The translations under genes were made by a program, and so were the position numbers. A DNA stretch of 64,000 bases from Haloferula helveola. Its GTDB lineage: Bacteria > Verrucomicrobiota > Verrucomicrobiia > Verrucomicrobiales > Akkermansiaceae. The notes under the pieces are model-generated. The model was not told where the DNA came from and ran no database searches. It saw nothing but the letters and a program-made list of their open reading frames with translations. The DNA lies in NCBI RefSeq assembly GCF_037076345.1, contig NZ_AP024702.1, forward strand, positions 1,302,001-1,366,000, in the 5' to 3' direction. Every line of letters begins with the position of its first letter. Position 1 is the stretch's first letter. This document shows positions 18,451 through 27,075 of the stretch, piece after piece.

Positions 18451-20354
18451 TCCGACTGCTTGCCGGCATCGTTTGCCTGACCCTCACCGCCCGGGCCGAA
18501 ATCGGTCCGAAGGAGGTGGCGATGGCGTATCTCGATGCGATCCGGCAAGACGACCTCGACCTGCTCGAGGACACGGCGCTTTCCCCCGGCACGACCGCCG
18601 AAAAAACCGCATCGATCCGCCTCCGGCTGGATCACCTCGCCGAAGAATTGGATCGCGGGGACTGCGAGGTCATTGAGGAAAAGCGCGAGGGCGACCTGGC
18701 CGCGATCCTGATTTCGCAGGTCACAGAATTCGATCCGACCGGCGTCCAGATCCACGCGATCGGCCTGATCAAGCGGGAAGAGAACTGGCTTCCGGCGCCG
18801 GTGCCCGCGTCGTTCGAGAACACCGGCATCAGCTACGTTCCGTCGATGGCGAAGCAGGCTGAAAAGCTTGAGGCATGGATGCTCGACCAGCGCGCCGCCC
18901 GGCTCGAAACCGTACGCACCTCCATCCGCGAAAAGCTGCTCAACGATGTCCGTGGCACGCTGACCAAGGACGAGCTCTTCGAGGGTCCGCCGGAGAAACT
19001 CGTATTCGATTTCATCGAGGCCTGCAGGAACTCCCGCCTGCCTGCCGCGCTCGCCTATCTCGGCGGGCTTGAGGACCCGCTTCCGAAAGGCTGGGACGAG
19101 ACGGTCGCGGTCACCGCAACCGGCCTGCGCCGGAATCCCCATCACACGGGCCCCTGGAGCCGCCTGGTTTCCGACCGTGTGCTGCGGGCGGTCGTCCACA
19201 CCGAAACCGAAAAGAGCCGGGCAATTGTCAGCATCGGCGACTTCGATCCGGTCGAAGCGCGCCCCGGGCAGGAATCCATCGGGATCCGCGAGTTGGTCCT
19301 CGAACGCAACGAAGCCGGCTTCTGGCGCCTCAAGCTTCCCGGCTGGTTGGTCGGAGCGGACGATGAGGAGCTTTCCGCGGCGCCTTCGTTTTTCGATCTC
19401 AAGGCCTCGTTTCCCGTCCGGCTTTTCGAAAGCGCCAAGCCCGCGGGTTTCGCCACACCGGAAGAGCTGGGTGAAACCTTCCTGAGCAAGGTAGCCGACC
19501 CGAGCCTGCGGTCGATCCTCCCCTTCATCGCGACCGACGATGAGGAGGACGCGATGCTCGCCCTGACCAGCTACGCCCACCTCTGGCGGGGATTCCGGAA
19601 CTCCCAGCAGATCCGGCTGCTGCTCGATTGCGAGACCGACGGCGACGAGGGTGCCGCGCTCTACTGCGAACTCGATCCCTATAACCCGGAACTGCGCCGC
19701 GACCTCATCCGCGAACTCCGTCTGGTGCGCCGACCCGCAGGTTGGAGACTCGCGCCCGATGCCGCTCCAAGACTCGAGGATTTCACGGACAAGCTGCGGC
19801 TCTGGCTCCAGAAAAGCCGCGACCAATCGCGCGCCGACTGGCTGGAGACGCTCGGGCTCAATGCCCGTCTCGGCGGACTGCCGGCCGACTCCGCCCCCTC
19901 CGAGGAAGATGCCCGGGCCGCTGCCGAGGCATGGGTCGCCGCGCTCCAATCGCGCAAGCCGCGACGGATCTTCGAACGTGTGGCGATCTTCGATGACGAT
20001 GAGGGCATCCGGCGGCTCTTCGCCTACCTCGGTCAGGAACTGCCGAGCCGCAGCACCTTGGAGATCCTCGGCATGCACCGGTTCGGCCGCTGGGCCGCGG
20101 TCAGCATCCGCCACCAACCGCCCGACCCCGAGGACCCGCCATTCAACCTGCTGCACCCGATCGTCAGCACGCCCGCCGGAGCGAAGGTCCTGCCCGAGGG
20201 CATCCTCTACCTTGCGGACACCCGCGCCCGCGAGTTCCTGAATGCCGACGTTTGGAAACGCCTCGGCAGGCGCCTCCCGGAGAGCGCCGTCGAAGAACTC
20301 AAGGCAGCCCACACGGCTCACACCGAACTCTGTCGCGAAGCCGACGGAGAGTAG
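18447..20354 (+). CDS. Exported protein of unknown function (635 aa)
   Basis: The gene starts with GTG inside the M42 stop codon (GTGA overlap), so the two genes are translationally coupled. A short signal peptide ([17 protein letters not shown]) precedes a long soluble region. Residues of about 20-120 ([25 protein letters not shown]) resemble the helical start of NTF2-like/DUF4878 domains. A similar pattern returns near residue 490 ([22 protein letters not shown]), so the protein may be a repeat of NTF2-like domains. That fold call is tentative. It ends five bases before the MoxR gene. Role unknown. Confidence 0.8.
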   Translation: MIRLLAGIVCLTLTARAEIGPKEVAMAYLDAIRQDDLDLLEDTALSPGTTAEKTASIRLRLDHLAEELDRGDCEVIEEKREGDLAAILISQVTEFDPTGVQIHAIGLIKREENWLPAPVPASFENTGISYVPSMAKQAEKLEAWMLDQRAARLETVRTSIREKLLNDVRGTLTKDELFEGPPEKLVFDFIEACRNSRLPAALAYLGGLEDPLPKGWDETVAVTATGLRRNPHHTGPWSRLVSDRVLRAVVHTETEKSRAIVSIGDFDPVEARPGQESIGIRELVLERNEAGFWRLKLPGWLVGADDEELSAAPSFFDLKASFPVRLFESAKPAGFATPEELGETFLSKVADPSLRSILPFIATDDEEDAMLALTSYAHLWRGFRNSQQIRLLLDCETDGDEGAALYCELDPYNPELRRDLIRELRLVRRPAGWRLAPDAAPRLEDFTDKLRLWLQKSRDQSRADWLETLGLNARLGGLPADSAPSEEDARAAAEAWVAALQSRKPRRIFERVAIFDDDEGIRRLFAYLGQELPSRSTLEILGMHRFGRWAAVSIRHQPPDPEDPPFNLLHPIVSTPAGAKVLPEGILYLADTRAREFLNADVWKRLGRRLPESAVEELKAAHTAHTELCREADGE

Positions 20355-20359
20355 TCACC

Positions 20360-21298
20360 ATGCCCACGGACCCTCACCAAACCGCTCTCAAACTCGAATC
20401 CTCGGTCAGCAACGTCGTTCTCGGCCAACAGGAGGCCGTTCGCCGCATCCTCGCCTGCTTCGCCGCCGGCGGCCATGCCCTCGTCGAGGACGTCCCGGGC
20501 ACCGGCAAGACGACCCTCGCCAAGACGATCGCCCGCTCGATCTCGGGCGCCCAGTTCAAGCGGGTCCAGTTCACCCCCGACCTGCTGCCGACCGATATCC
20601 TCGGCGTGTCCGTGCTCGACCCCCGGACGCAGGAATTCAATTTCCGCCCCGGCCCGGTCTTTACCGACATCCTGCTGGCGGACGAGATCAACCGCGCCTC
20701 ACCGCGCACCCAGTCCGCACTGCTCGAAGCGATGGCCGAGCGCCAGGCGACCATCGACGGCGTCCGCCACGATCTCGACGGTCTGTTCTTCGTCATTGCC
20801 ACGCAGAATCCGGTCGAGTTCCGCGGCACCTATCCGCTGCCGGAGGCGCAAATGGACCGCTTCATGATCCGCTCGCGCCTCGGCTACGTCAGCGTCGAGG
20901 AGGAGTGCTCGATTCTTGCCGATCAGGTCGAAAAGCACCCGGTCGAGGCTCTCGAGCCCTGCATCAGCCGCGACGAGATGCTCGACCTGATCGCCGCGGT
21001 CCGGCAGGTGCGGCTCAGCGACGAGCTGCGCCGCTACATCGTCGAGATCGTCTCCGCCACCCGCCACCGCGATGACCTCCAGCTCGCCGCCAGCCCGCGC
21101 GCGTCGCTGGCCCTGATGCGCACCTCCCAAGCGGTATCGCTCTTCGAGGAACGCGACTTCGTGATCCCGGAAACGATCCAGGACATCGCCGCCGACGTCA
21201 TCGCCCACCGCCTCGTCGTCGAACCCGAGGCCCGCCTCGCCGGCACCGAAGCCCGCGGCGTCGTCGCCGAAATCCTCGCCGGCGTTCCGTCGCCGTAG
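20360..21298 (+). CDS. MoxR-family AAA+ ATPase
   Basis: 312 residues from ATG ([13 protein letters not shown]). Walker A is [17 protein letters not shown], Walker B is [22 protein letters not shown], sensor 1 is [24 protein letters not shown], and the C-terminal lid follows ([13 protein letters not shown]). MoxR ATPases act as chaperones or remodellers, normally with DUF58 and von Willebrand A proteins. Here no DUF58 gene follows, and the neighbours are the exported protein five bases upstream and a lipoprotein 20 bases downstream. Confidence 0.95.
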   Translation: MPTDPHQTALKLESSVSNVVLGQQEAVRRILACFAAGGHALVEDVPGTGKTTLAKTIARSISGAQFKRVQFTPDLLPTDILGVSVLDPRTQEFNFRPGPVFTDILLADEINRASPRTQSALLEAMAERQATIDGVRHDLDGLFFVIATQNPVEFRGTYPLPEAQMDRFMIRSRLGYVSVEEECSILADQVEKHPVEALEPCISRDEMLDLIAAVRQVRLSDELRRYIVEIVSATRHRDDLQLAASPRASLALMRTSQAVSLFEERDFVIPETIQDIAADVIAHRLVVEPEARLAGTEARGVVAEILAGVPSP

Positions 21299-21318
21299 CG
21301 CCCCGAATCGAACTTCAC

Positions 21319-21972
21319 ATGAAGCTCCCCTTCTTGCTTCTGCTGGTCGCGATCACCGGGTGCAAGAAGCAGGCCGAGACGCCGCAAGCCTCGCAGGTGA
21401 CAAACAACTGGTTTTTCGAGAACGCCGGAGTCCAAGCGGAGGTCCCTTTCGACTTCGACACCGGCATTCAGTTCAAATACTGGTCGACCTACCCAAATGA
21501 TGTCGAGAAGCAGAGAGTGCTCGCCGCCTTCTCGGATCGATATGGCGTGTCCTTACCAGAGGACTTCAAGCAGCTGATCGGCGATGTGGTCGAAGGTGGC
21601 TTTGACGGCACCTACCAGGTCGCGATGGACGGCGAGAACAGCATCGAGTGGTGGAGACTGCTGTCGTTCGGTGATCCAGCCGTGGCGGGTGCCCCTCAGT
21701 CCGAGGCTGGCACCGACACCTACTTCGCGGCAACGATTCTTGAGGAGAATCCTTCGCTCTTCCACGGCGTCGATGGCAGCCTTCTCTACGTCCCGTTCGG
21801 ACGGGCATACCGGTTTGGACCAAGCGATACCGGCACATCAGGCTTCCTTGCGTTTGATCTGCTCACTCCTGGCAGAATCGTCTGGGTCGCCACTGGGTCA
21901 GACGCCCCGGTAGTGATCGGCGAAAGTTTTCGAGCGATGCTCGAGCAATCGACTTTCCTCCACTACGGTTGA
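21319..21972 (+). CDS. Lipoprotein with SUKH/SMI1-KNR4-like domain
   Basis: 217 residues. A lipobox is clear (LLLLVAITGC-KK). The segment FSDRYGVSLPEDFKQLIGDV followed by GGFDG is the usual opening of SMI1/KNR4 (SUKH) domains, and YVPFGRAYRFG...FLAFDL fits the later strands. SUKH proteins are often immunity proteins against contact-dependent toxins, but no toxin gene is adjacent. The sequence is less GC-rich than its neighbours and uses a wider codon set, which may reflect recent transfer. Family call is moderate. Confidence 0.72.
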   Translation: MKLPFLLLLVAITGCKKQAETPQASQVTNNWFFENAGVQAEVPFDFDTGIQFKYWSTYPNDVEKQRVLAAFSDRYGVSLPEDFKQLIGDVVEGGFDGTYQVAMDGENSIEWWRLLSFGDPAVAGAPQSEAGTDTYFAATILEENPSLFHGVDGSLLYVPFGRAYRFGPSDTGTSGFLAFDLLTPGRIVWVATGSDAPVVIGESFRAMLEQSTFLHYG

Positions 21973-21988
21973 AACTCGATTGCTGGCA

Positions 21989-22108
21989 GGAGTGGCGCTT
22001 TCCAAGCGCCATATCAGGGCGGGACGACCTCTAGGTCGTCCACCGGCACCCCGCCCGGCGGCTGAAAGCCGCCGCCCCATGGCCATGGCGCTCGGAGAGC
22101 GCCACTCC
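21989..22108. repeat. Nested palindromic repeat cluster (120 bp)
   Basis: Outer arms GGAGTGGCGCTTTCCAAGCGCCAT and its near complement at 22085-22108 enclose smaller hairpins: GGACGACCTCTAGGTCGTCC, GGCGGCTGAAAGCCGCC and GGGCGG/CCGCCC. It lies between convergent genes, just past the glnII terminator. No coding potential seen. Confidence 0.8.
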
Positions 22109-22110
22109 AC

Positions 22111-22147
22111 AAAAAAACCGCCCGCCCCCGGTCGGGAGCGGACGGTT
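22111..22147 (-). terminator. Rho-independent terminator of glnII
   Basis: On the minus strand AACCGTCCGCTCCC-GACC-GGGGGCGGGCGGTT folds into a 14-bp stem with three G-T pairs and is followed by TTTTTTTG. It sits 21 bases after the glutamine synthetase stop. Confidence 0.92.
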
Positions 22148-22167
22148 TGGGAATCGTTGGAAGCCGA

Positions 22168-23181
22168 TCAGGGAGTCGGGACTTCGGCGATCGTCTTGAG
22201 AATGCGCGAGGCGATCGCGTAGGGGTCGCCCTGCGAGTTCGGACGACGGTCCTCGAGGTAGCCCTTCCAGTCGTTGTTCTTGAAGCTGTGCGGAACACGG
22301 ATCGAAGCGCCGCGGTCGGCGATACCCCAGGAGAACTGGTCGATCGACTGGGTTTCGTGAAGACCGGTCAGACGCATGTGGTTGTCCGGACCGTAAGCGG
22401 CGATGTGCTCGTCGCGGTTCTTCTCGAAGGCAGCCATGAGAGCGAGGAAGTACTCTTCACCGCCCTTTTCGCGGAGATACTCGGTCGAGAAGTTGGCGTG
22501 CATGCCGGAGCCGTTCCAGTCGCCCTTGAGGGGCTTGCAGTGCCAGTCAACGTCGACACCGTAGCTTTCGCAAAGACGGAGGAGGATGTAGCGCGCGATC
22601 CAGATCTGGTCGGCGGCCTTCTTCGAGCCCTTGCCGAAGATCTGGAATTCCCACTGGCCCTTCGCCACCTCGGCGTTGATGCCTTCGTGGTTGATGCCGG
22701 CGTCGAGGCAGATGTCGAGGTGCTCCTCAACGATCTGGCGGGCGACGTCACCGACGTTCTTGTAGCCGACACCGGTGTAGTATTCGCCTTGGGGATCCGG
22801 GAAACCACCCTTCGGGAAGCCGAGCGGACGGCCATCCTCGACCAGGAAGTATTCCTGCTCGAAACCGAACCAAGCGTTCTCGTCGTCGATGATCGTGGCG
22901 CGGGTGTTGCTCGGGTGCGGGGTGCCGTCCGGGAGAAGAACTTCGCACATCACCAGCGCACCGTTGGTGCGGGTGCTGTCCGGGTAGATCGCCACGGGCT
23001 TGAGGAGACAGTCGGAGCTGTGGCCTTCGGCCTGCTGCGTCGAGCTGCCGTCGAAGCCCCACATCGGAAGCTCTTCCAGACTCGGAAAGCTGTCGTACTC
23101 CTTGATCTGGGTCTTGCCGCGGAGATTCGGGACGGGGGTGTAGCCGTCGAGCCAGATGTACTCGAGTTTGAACTTGGGCAT
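22168..23181 (-). CDS. glnII: Glutamine synthetase, type II (GSII)
   Basis: 337 residues, the GSII length, from the ATG giving MPKFKLEYIWLDGYTP. It makes glutamine from glutamate, ammonia and ATP. The N-terminal motif TPVPNLRGKTQIKEY, then WGFDGSSTQQAEGHSSDC, GFEQEYFLV, the NHEGINAEVAKGQWEFQI metal/substrate region and HETQSIDQFSWGIADRGASIRVP match the eukaryotic/rhizobial GlnII family closely. GSII lacks the adenylylation loop of GSI, so control is expected at transcription. A sigma-54-type promoter is seen upstream (23284-23299). The stop is followed by a strong terminator. Confidence 0.96.
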   Translation of the reverse strand: MPKFKLEYIWLDGYTPVPNLRGKTQIKEYDSFPSLEELPMWGFDGSSTQQAEGHSSDCLLKPVAIYPDSTRTNGALVMCEVLLPDGTPHPSNTRATIIDDENAWFGFEQEYFLVEDGRPLGFPKGGFPDPQGEYYTGVGYKNVGDVARQIVEEHLDICLDAGINHEGINAEVAKGQWEFQIFGKGSKKAADQIWIARYILLRLCESYGVDVDWHCKPLKGDWNGSGMHANFSTEYLREKGGEEYFLALMAAFEKNRDEHIAAYGPDNHMRLTGLHETQSIDQFSWGIADRGASIRVPHSFKNNDWKGYLEDRRPNSQGDPYAIASRILKTIAEVPTP

Positions 23182-23283
23182 CGTATTGGTCTTGGTTGGT
23201 ATTGATATGCGCTCGCTGGCGCGGATGGTTGTCGGGGACGACACCTCGCCATGGAGCGATGAATCGACCCGGGGAACGCGGAG

Positions 23284-23299
23284 AGCAAATACCGGGCCA
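23284..23299 (-). promoter_or_regulatory. Candidate sigma-54 (-24/-12) promoter of glnII
   Basis: The minus strand reads TGGCCCGGTATTTGCT, against TGGCAC-N5-TTGCA/T. The invariant GG and GC are separated by exactly ten bases, and only the A of TGGCAC differs. Transcription would begin near 23273, giving a leader of about 92 bases. An activator site would have to lie in or beyond the start of the divergent phosphatase gene. Confidence 0.55.
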
Positions 23300-23375
23300 A
23301 CGGCCTGCGCGAAGCCAAATTTTTATCTTTGTCCGTCTGCAATGCGTCGGCACGCTTTTCGGCGACTCCCCGTTC

Positions 23376-24191
23376 ATGGCCGACGACGACCAATCCGCCC
23401 CTGACTCCCTCCGCTGGACGGGAATCACCGACCCCGGACGCTTCCGGCCGAACAACGAGGATGCTTTCCTTTGCCTGACATTCGACTCCCGTGAAGTCCG
23501 CTATCTGGGCCGGGAGGGCGACGGCTCACTGGAGGCCTCCGACTACGTCTTCGCCGTCAGCGACGGGATGGGCGGAGCGAAGGCCGGAGAAGTGGCCAGC
23601 AAGATCGCAGTTGAGAAAATCACCCGCCTCATGCCCGCCAGTTTCCAACTCGGTGCGGCGCGGCTGGATGCGGGATTCTCCGACGTGCTCGGCACGATCT
23701 TCGAGGAAACCCACCAGTCCCTGATCGATCTCGGAAAGCACTACGAGGAGTGCCGCGGAATGGGCGCCACCCTGAGCCTCTGCTGGTTTATGCCCGACTG
23801 GATGGTCTTCGGCCACGTCGGGGACAGCCGCATCTACTACCTCCCGAAGGACGGCGAGATGGTCCAGCTCAGCGAGGACCACAGCCGGGTCGGACGGATG
23901 CTCCGCAAGGGGCGGATCAACGAGCGCGAGGCCCGGACCCATCCGCAGAAGAACATCCTCGACCAGGTGCTCGGCGGACGGAGCAACAACATCGATCCCC
24001 AGTTCGGCCGGGTTGGCTACCACTCCGGCGACCGTTTCCTGATCTGCTCGGACGGCCTCATCGACGGAATGTGGGACCGCCGGATCGACGAAATGGCCCG
24101 CGGGGAATTCTCTGCCAAGACCTTGGTCGACTACGCGGTCGCCGAGTCCGGACGCGACAACACGACTGCGATCCTGATTGAGATCGGGTAG
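23376..24191 (+). CDS. PP2C-family serine/threonine protein phosphatase
   Basis: 271 residues from the ATG giving MADDDQSAPDSLRW. Metal-dependent phosphatase motifs are in order: PGRFRPNNEDAF, FAVSDGMGGAKAGEVAS, GMGATLSLCW, VFGHVGDSRIYYL, LSEDHSRVG, FLICSDGLIDGMWD and GRDNTTAILIEI. It is cytosolic, with no membrane segment. Its target is unknown, and no partner kinase is in the window. It is divergent from glnII with 194 bases between starts. Confidence 0.94.
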   Translation: MADDDQSAPDSLRWTGITDPGRFRPNNEDAFLCLTFDSREVRYLGREGDGSLEASDYVFAVSDGMGGAKAGEVASKIAVEKITRLMPASFQLGAARLDAGFSDVLGTIFEETHQSLIDLGKHYEECRGMGATLSLCWFMPDWMVFGHVGDSRIYYLPKDGEMVQLSEDHSRVGRMLRKGRINEREARTHPQKNILDQVLGGRSNNIDPQFGRVGYHSGDRFLICSDGLIDGMWDRRIDEMARGEFSAKTLVDYAVAESGRDNTTAILIEIG

Positions 24192-24242
24192 CTCCCGATC
24201 CCGCCGGGGTCCCGAGATTCTCCCGGAATATTCTTACCCTTG

Positions 24243-24317
24243 GTTCACCGCCAAGTCGCCAAGCACGCCAAGGTGGATTGCATCGCGCTCCTTTGCGGCC
24301 TTGGCGACTTTGCGGTT
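24243..24317. repeat. Inverted repeat of the ACCGCCAAG...CTTGGCG type
   Basis: ACCGCCAAGTCGCCAAG at the left and CTTGGCGACTTTGCGGTT at the right form a long imperfect stem around a 40-base centre. This kind of repeat is widespread in bacterial genomes as an intergenic foldback. It lies between the convergent phosphatase and oxidoreductase genes and may serve both as a terminator. Confidence 0.75.
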
Positions 24318-24363
24318 CCATCAATCGCCGTCTGGGAAGTCGGCTGATTCCCGTGAGTTTGAT

Positions 24364-25755
24364 TCACACCTGCGGTGCCCAGCCGTCGCGGTAAGGACGT
24401 TTGACGAGCGCGCTCGCCGCGTCGTTGCCCTTCGCCTTCATGTTCGGACCGTCCCAGGCGATCGGCAAACCTTCGCCAACCCGCTGGGCGATGCTGCCGA
24501 GCAGGATCACTTCGGTCAGGTAGGCGGCGATCTCGAAGTTCGAGTAGGCCGGGGTTCCATCGCGCATCATGTCGATCCACTCCTGCTCGTGTCCCGGCGA
24601 ACGCGGGATCACCTGGGGCGCGTCCCGGGTCAGCGGGTGATCGGTGCCGCTGACGAACTCCTTATCGTCGTTCGTTTTCACCCAGAAGGCACGGCCGTAG
24701 TCGTCTTCGGAGTAGAGCATTCCGTTTTCGAAAACGATCAGCGCACCTGACTTCGGCGTCTTGCCGCGAAGCGCGATGATGTCCTTGAGGAGCTCAGGGT
24801 AGGGCATGATGGGTTTGAACGGATCACCCGGATTCCCGTCATACCACCAGAACTTGAGCGGCGGCAGGTCTTCCCGGGCGGGAAAGTCGAAGCGAACCCG
24901 CGAGGTCATCGGGTAGGTCTCGGAAAAGAGCTTCGAAGCCATCTCGCACTCGATCTTTTCCGGATAGCCGAGCTTCAGCGCGCGGAACGGCATGTTGACC
25001 GTGTGGCAGGCCATGTCGCCGAGTGCGCCGGTGCCGAAATCCGTCCAGCCGCGCCACTTGAACGGATGGTAGATCCCATTCTTGTAAGGACGCTCGGCGG
25101 CCGGACCGAGCCAGAGGTCCCAGTCGAGATGCTCGGGGACCGGGTCCGATCCCGACGGACGTTCAAAGCCTTGCGGCCAGATCGGACGGTTGGTCCACAC
25201 GTGGAGTTCCAGCGGTTTGCCGAGCACGCCGGTCTGGATCACTTCCACCGACCGCCTCAGTCCCTCGGCCGCACTGCCTTGGTTGCCCATCTGGGTCGCC
25301 AGCTTCTTCTCACGAGCCAAATCCCCCATCACCCGGCACTCCCAAACCGTTTGGGCGAGAGGTTTCTGCACGTAAACGTGCTTGCCCGCCTGCATTGCGG
25401 GAATCGCGGCGACACCGTGGATGTGGTCGGGCGCCGAGACGATCACAGCATCGATCTCCGCGTCCATTTTCGGGAGCATCTCGCGAAAGTCGCTGAAGGT
25501 CTTGGCCTTCGGATACTTCTTGGACATCCGACCGAGCGTCTTCGCATCGACGTCGCAAAGCCCGACGATGTCGCAGCCGCACTTCGCGACATTGTTGATG
25601 TCCGACTCGCCCTTCCCTCCCACTCCGATGGCCGCGACCCGGATCCGGTCGTTGAGGTTTTGTCCGCTGACGATGGCGGGGAATCCGAGAACCGCTCCGG
25701 CTCCGAGGCCGGTGGTGTGGAGGAACTTTCGGCGGCTGAGGTGGGTGTTAGACAT
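24364..25755 (-). CDS. Tat-exported Gfo/Idh/MocA-family oxidoreductase
   Basis: 463 residues from the ATG giving MSNTHLSRRKFLHTTGLGAG, a twin-arginine signal. The Rossmann region has VAAIGVGGKGESDINNVAKCG, then CDVDAKTLGRMSKKYPKAK, the conserved EKP-like segment appears as YVQKPLAQTVWECR, and TDFGTGALGDMACHTVNMPFRAL follows. Such secreted Gfo/Idh/MocA proteins are abundant in Verrucomicrobia and Planctomycetes and are thought to oxidise or hydrolyse sugar derivatives in the periplasm. The substrate cannot be read from the sequence. The gene stands alone. Confidence 0.92.
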   Translation of the reverse strand: MSNTHLSRRKFLHTTGLGAGAVLGFPAIVSGQNLNDRIRVAAIGVGGKGESDINNVAKCGCDIVGLCDVDAKTLGRMSKKYPKAKTFSDFREMLPKMDAEIDAVIVSAPDHIHGVAAIPAMQAGKHVYVQKPLAQTVWECRVMGDLAREKKLATQMGNQGSAAEGLRRSVEVIQTGVLGKPLELHVWTNRPIWPQGFERPSGSDPVPEHLDWDLWLGPAAERPYKNGIYHPFKWRGWTDFGTGALGDMACHTVNMPFRALKLGYPEKIECEMASKLFSETYPMTSRVRFDFPAREDLPPLKFWWYDGNPGDPFKPIMPYPELLKDIIALRGKTPKSGALIVFENGMLYSEDDYGRAFWVKTNDDKEFVSGTDHPLTRDAPQVIPRSPGHEQEWIDMMRDGTPAYSNFEIAAYLTEVILLGSIAQRVGEGLPIAWDGPNMKAKGNDAASALVKRPYRDGWAPQV

Positions 25756-26011
25756 GGAGAACCGATACGCCCCCGGCGCTGGCGATGTTTCCGGTCCGTC
25801 GATCGAGATCCGCCGAATGATCACAAAGCATCCGGGGGCGCAAACTGCACGATCAACGTTTCAATTTGGAACGTTTCGCAGCTCGCCAGCTTACCGTTGA
25901 CGCCCGGAGAATCCCCGAACTACGGGGCCTAGAGCGGGTTCGAGGCGGTGGCATGCGGCTCGCTGAGAAGAACGCACCCGTCTGCGCCCAAGCGTAGGGC
26001 GGAACGTTGCC

Positions 26012-27073
26012 ATGACCCTATGCCTGCAAATTGCCGCACTCCTCATTGTTCTGGGCAGCTTCGTGCCCCTCATCCGGAACGACAGCTGGTGGATCCGCGT
26101 GTGGGACTTCCCACGCCTGCAACTGCTGATCGTCGGAATCATCCTGATGGCCGCACTGATCGGGAAAGGCGCGATCGCCGACGCGGGTGACTGGATCATC
26201 GTCGGCCTGCTCGCCGCGGCAACGATCCACCTTGCGGCCCGAGTCTTCCCCTACCAGAGCTTCGCACCCAATCAGGTCGCATCCGGTCGGCACAGCACCG
26301 GCGTGCGACTGCTGATCTCAAACGTCCTGATGGACAACCGGGAAGCCGACGCCCTGCTGCAGTTGGTCCGGGAGGAAAAGCCGGATGTCCTGATTGCCCT
26401 GGAGACCGACGAGTTCTGGGCTCGCCATCTCGACCGGCTCGCGGATCAACTGCCCCACCGCGTCAGCGTCCCGCAGCCCGACACCTACGGCTTGGTCCTG
26501 ATGTCCCGGCTCCCGCTGATCGACGCCGAGGTGAAGTATCTCGTGCGCGAGAATATCCCGTCGGTTCACGGACAGATCGAAATGGAGACCGGTGAGCGCG
26601 TTCGTTTCCACGCCCTGCATCCCAAGCCACCATTCCCGAGCGAGGACGAAACCAGCACCGAGCGGGACATCGAGCTCATCGTGGTGGCCCAGCAGATCCG
26701 CGAAACCGGCGGACCCACGCTGGTATTCGGCGACATGAACGACGTCGCGTGGTCCCACACCACCCGCCTGTTCCGGCGAATCAGCGGACTGCTCGACCCG
26801 CGGATCGGGCGCGGGATGTTCAGCACCTTCCACGCCGGCCACTGGTGGGCGCGATGGCCGCTTGACCACGTTTTCGTCTCGCGCGAGTTCAGAGTCCGCG
26901 AGCTACGGCGTTTGCCGTCGGTCGGCTCCGACCACTTCCCGATGCTCGCCGATCTGGCCTACGAGCCGGAACGGAAGGAAACCCAGGAGAAACCCGACGC
27001 GGACTCCCGGGACTTTGAAGAGCGCGACGAGCGGGTGACCGAGCAGCCCGATCATCCGAAACCCGCCAACTGA
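26012..27073 (+). CDS. Membrane-anchored endonuclease/exonuclease/phosphatase-family protein
   Basis: 353 residues. Three hydrophobic segments fill residues 1-85 (LCLQIAALLIVLGSFVPLI, LQLLIVGIILMAALIG, WIIVGLLAAATIHLAARVF). The EEP catalytic domain follows: LLISNVLMDNREADALLQLV, DVLIALETDEFWARHL, LVFGDMNDVAWS and, near the end, PLDHVFVS and GSDHFPMLADL. The metal-binding Asn, Glu, Asp and His positions are all present. The C-terminus is charged. The related YafD group has the same build. The gene ends two bases before the cardiolipin synthase start, so the pair is an operon and an envelope lipid substrate is plausible. Confidence 0.9.
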   Translation: MTLCLQIAALLIVLGSFVPLIRNDSWWIRVWDFPRLQLLIVGIILMAALIGKGAIADAGDWIIVGLLAAATIHLAARVFPYQSFAPNQVASGRHSTGVRLLISNVLMDNREADALLQLVREEKPDVLIALETDEFWARHLDRLADQLPHRVSVPQPDTYGLVLMSRLPLIDAEVKYLVRENIPSVHGQIEMETGERVRFHALHPKPPFPSEDETSTERDIELIVVAQQIRETGGPTLVFGDMNDVAWSHTTRLFRRISGLLDPRIGRGMFSTFHAGHWWARWPLDHVFVSREFRVRELRRLPSVGSDHFPMLADLAYEPERKETQEKPDADSRDFEERDERVTEQPDHPKPAN

Positions 27074-27075
27074 TC

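Noticed and set aside
18438-20321. 627-residue minus-strand frame
   Set aside because: Antisense to the exported protein that is coupled to the M42 gene; no signal peptide or motif.
25756-26011. Gap of 256 bases between divergent genes
   Set aside because: No RNA gene, repeat or clear promoter could be recognised.
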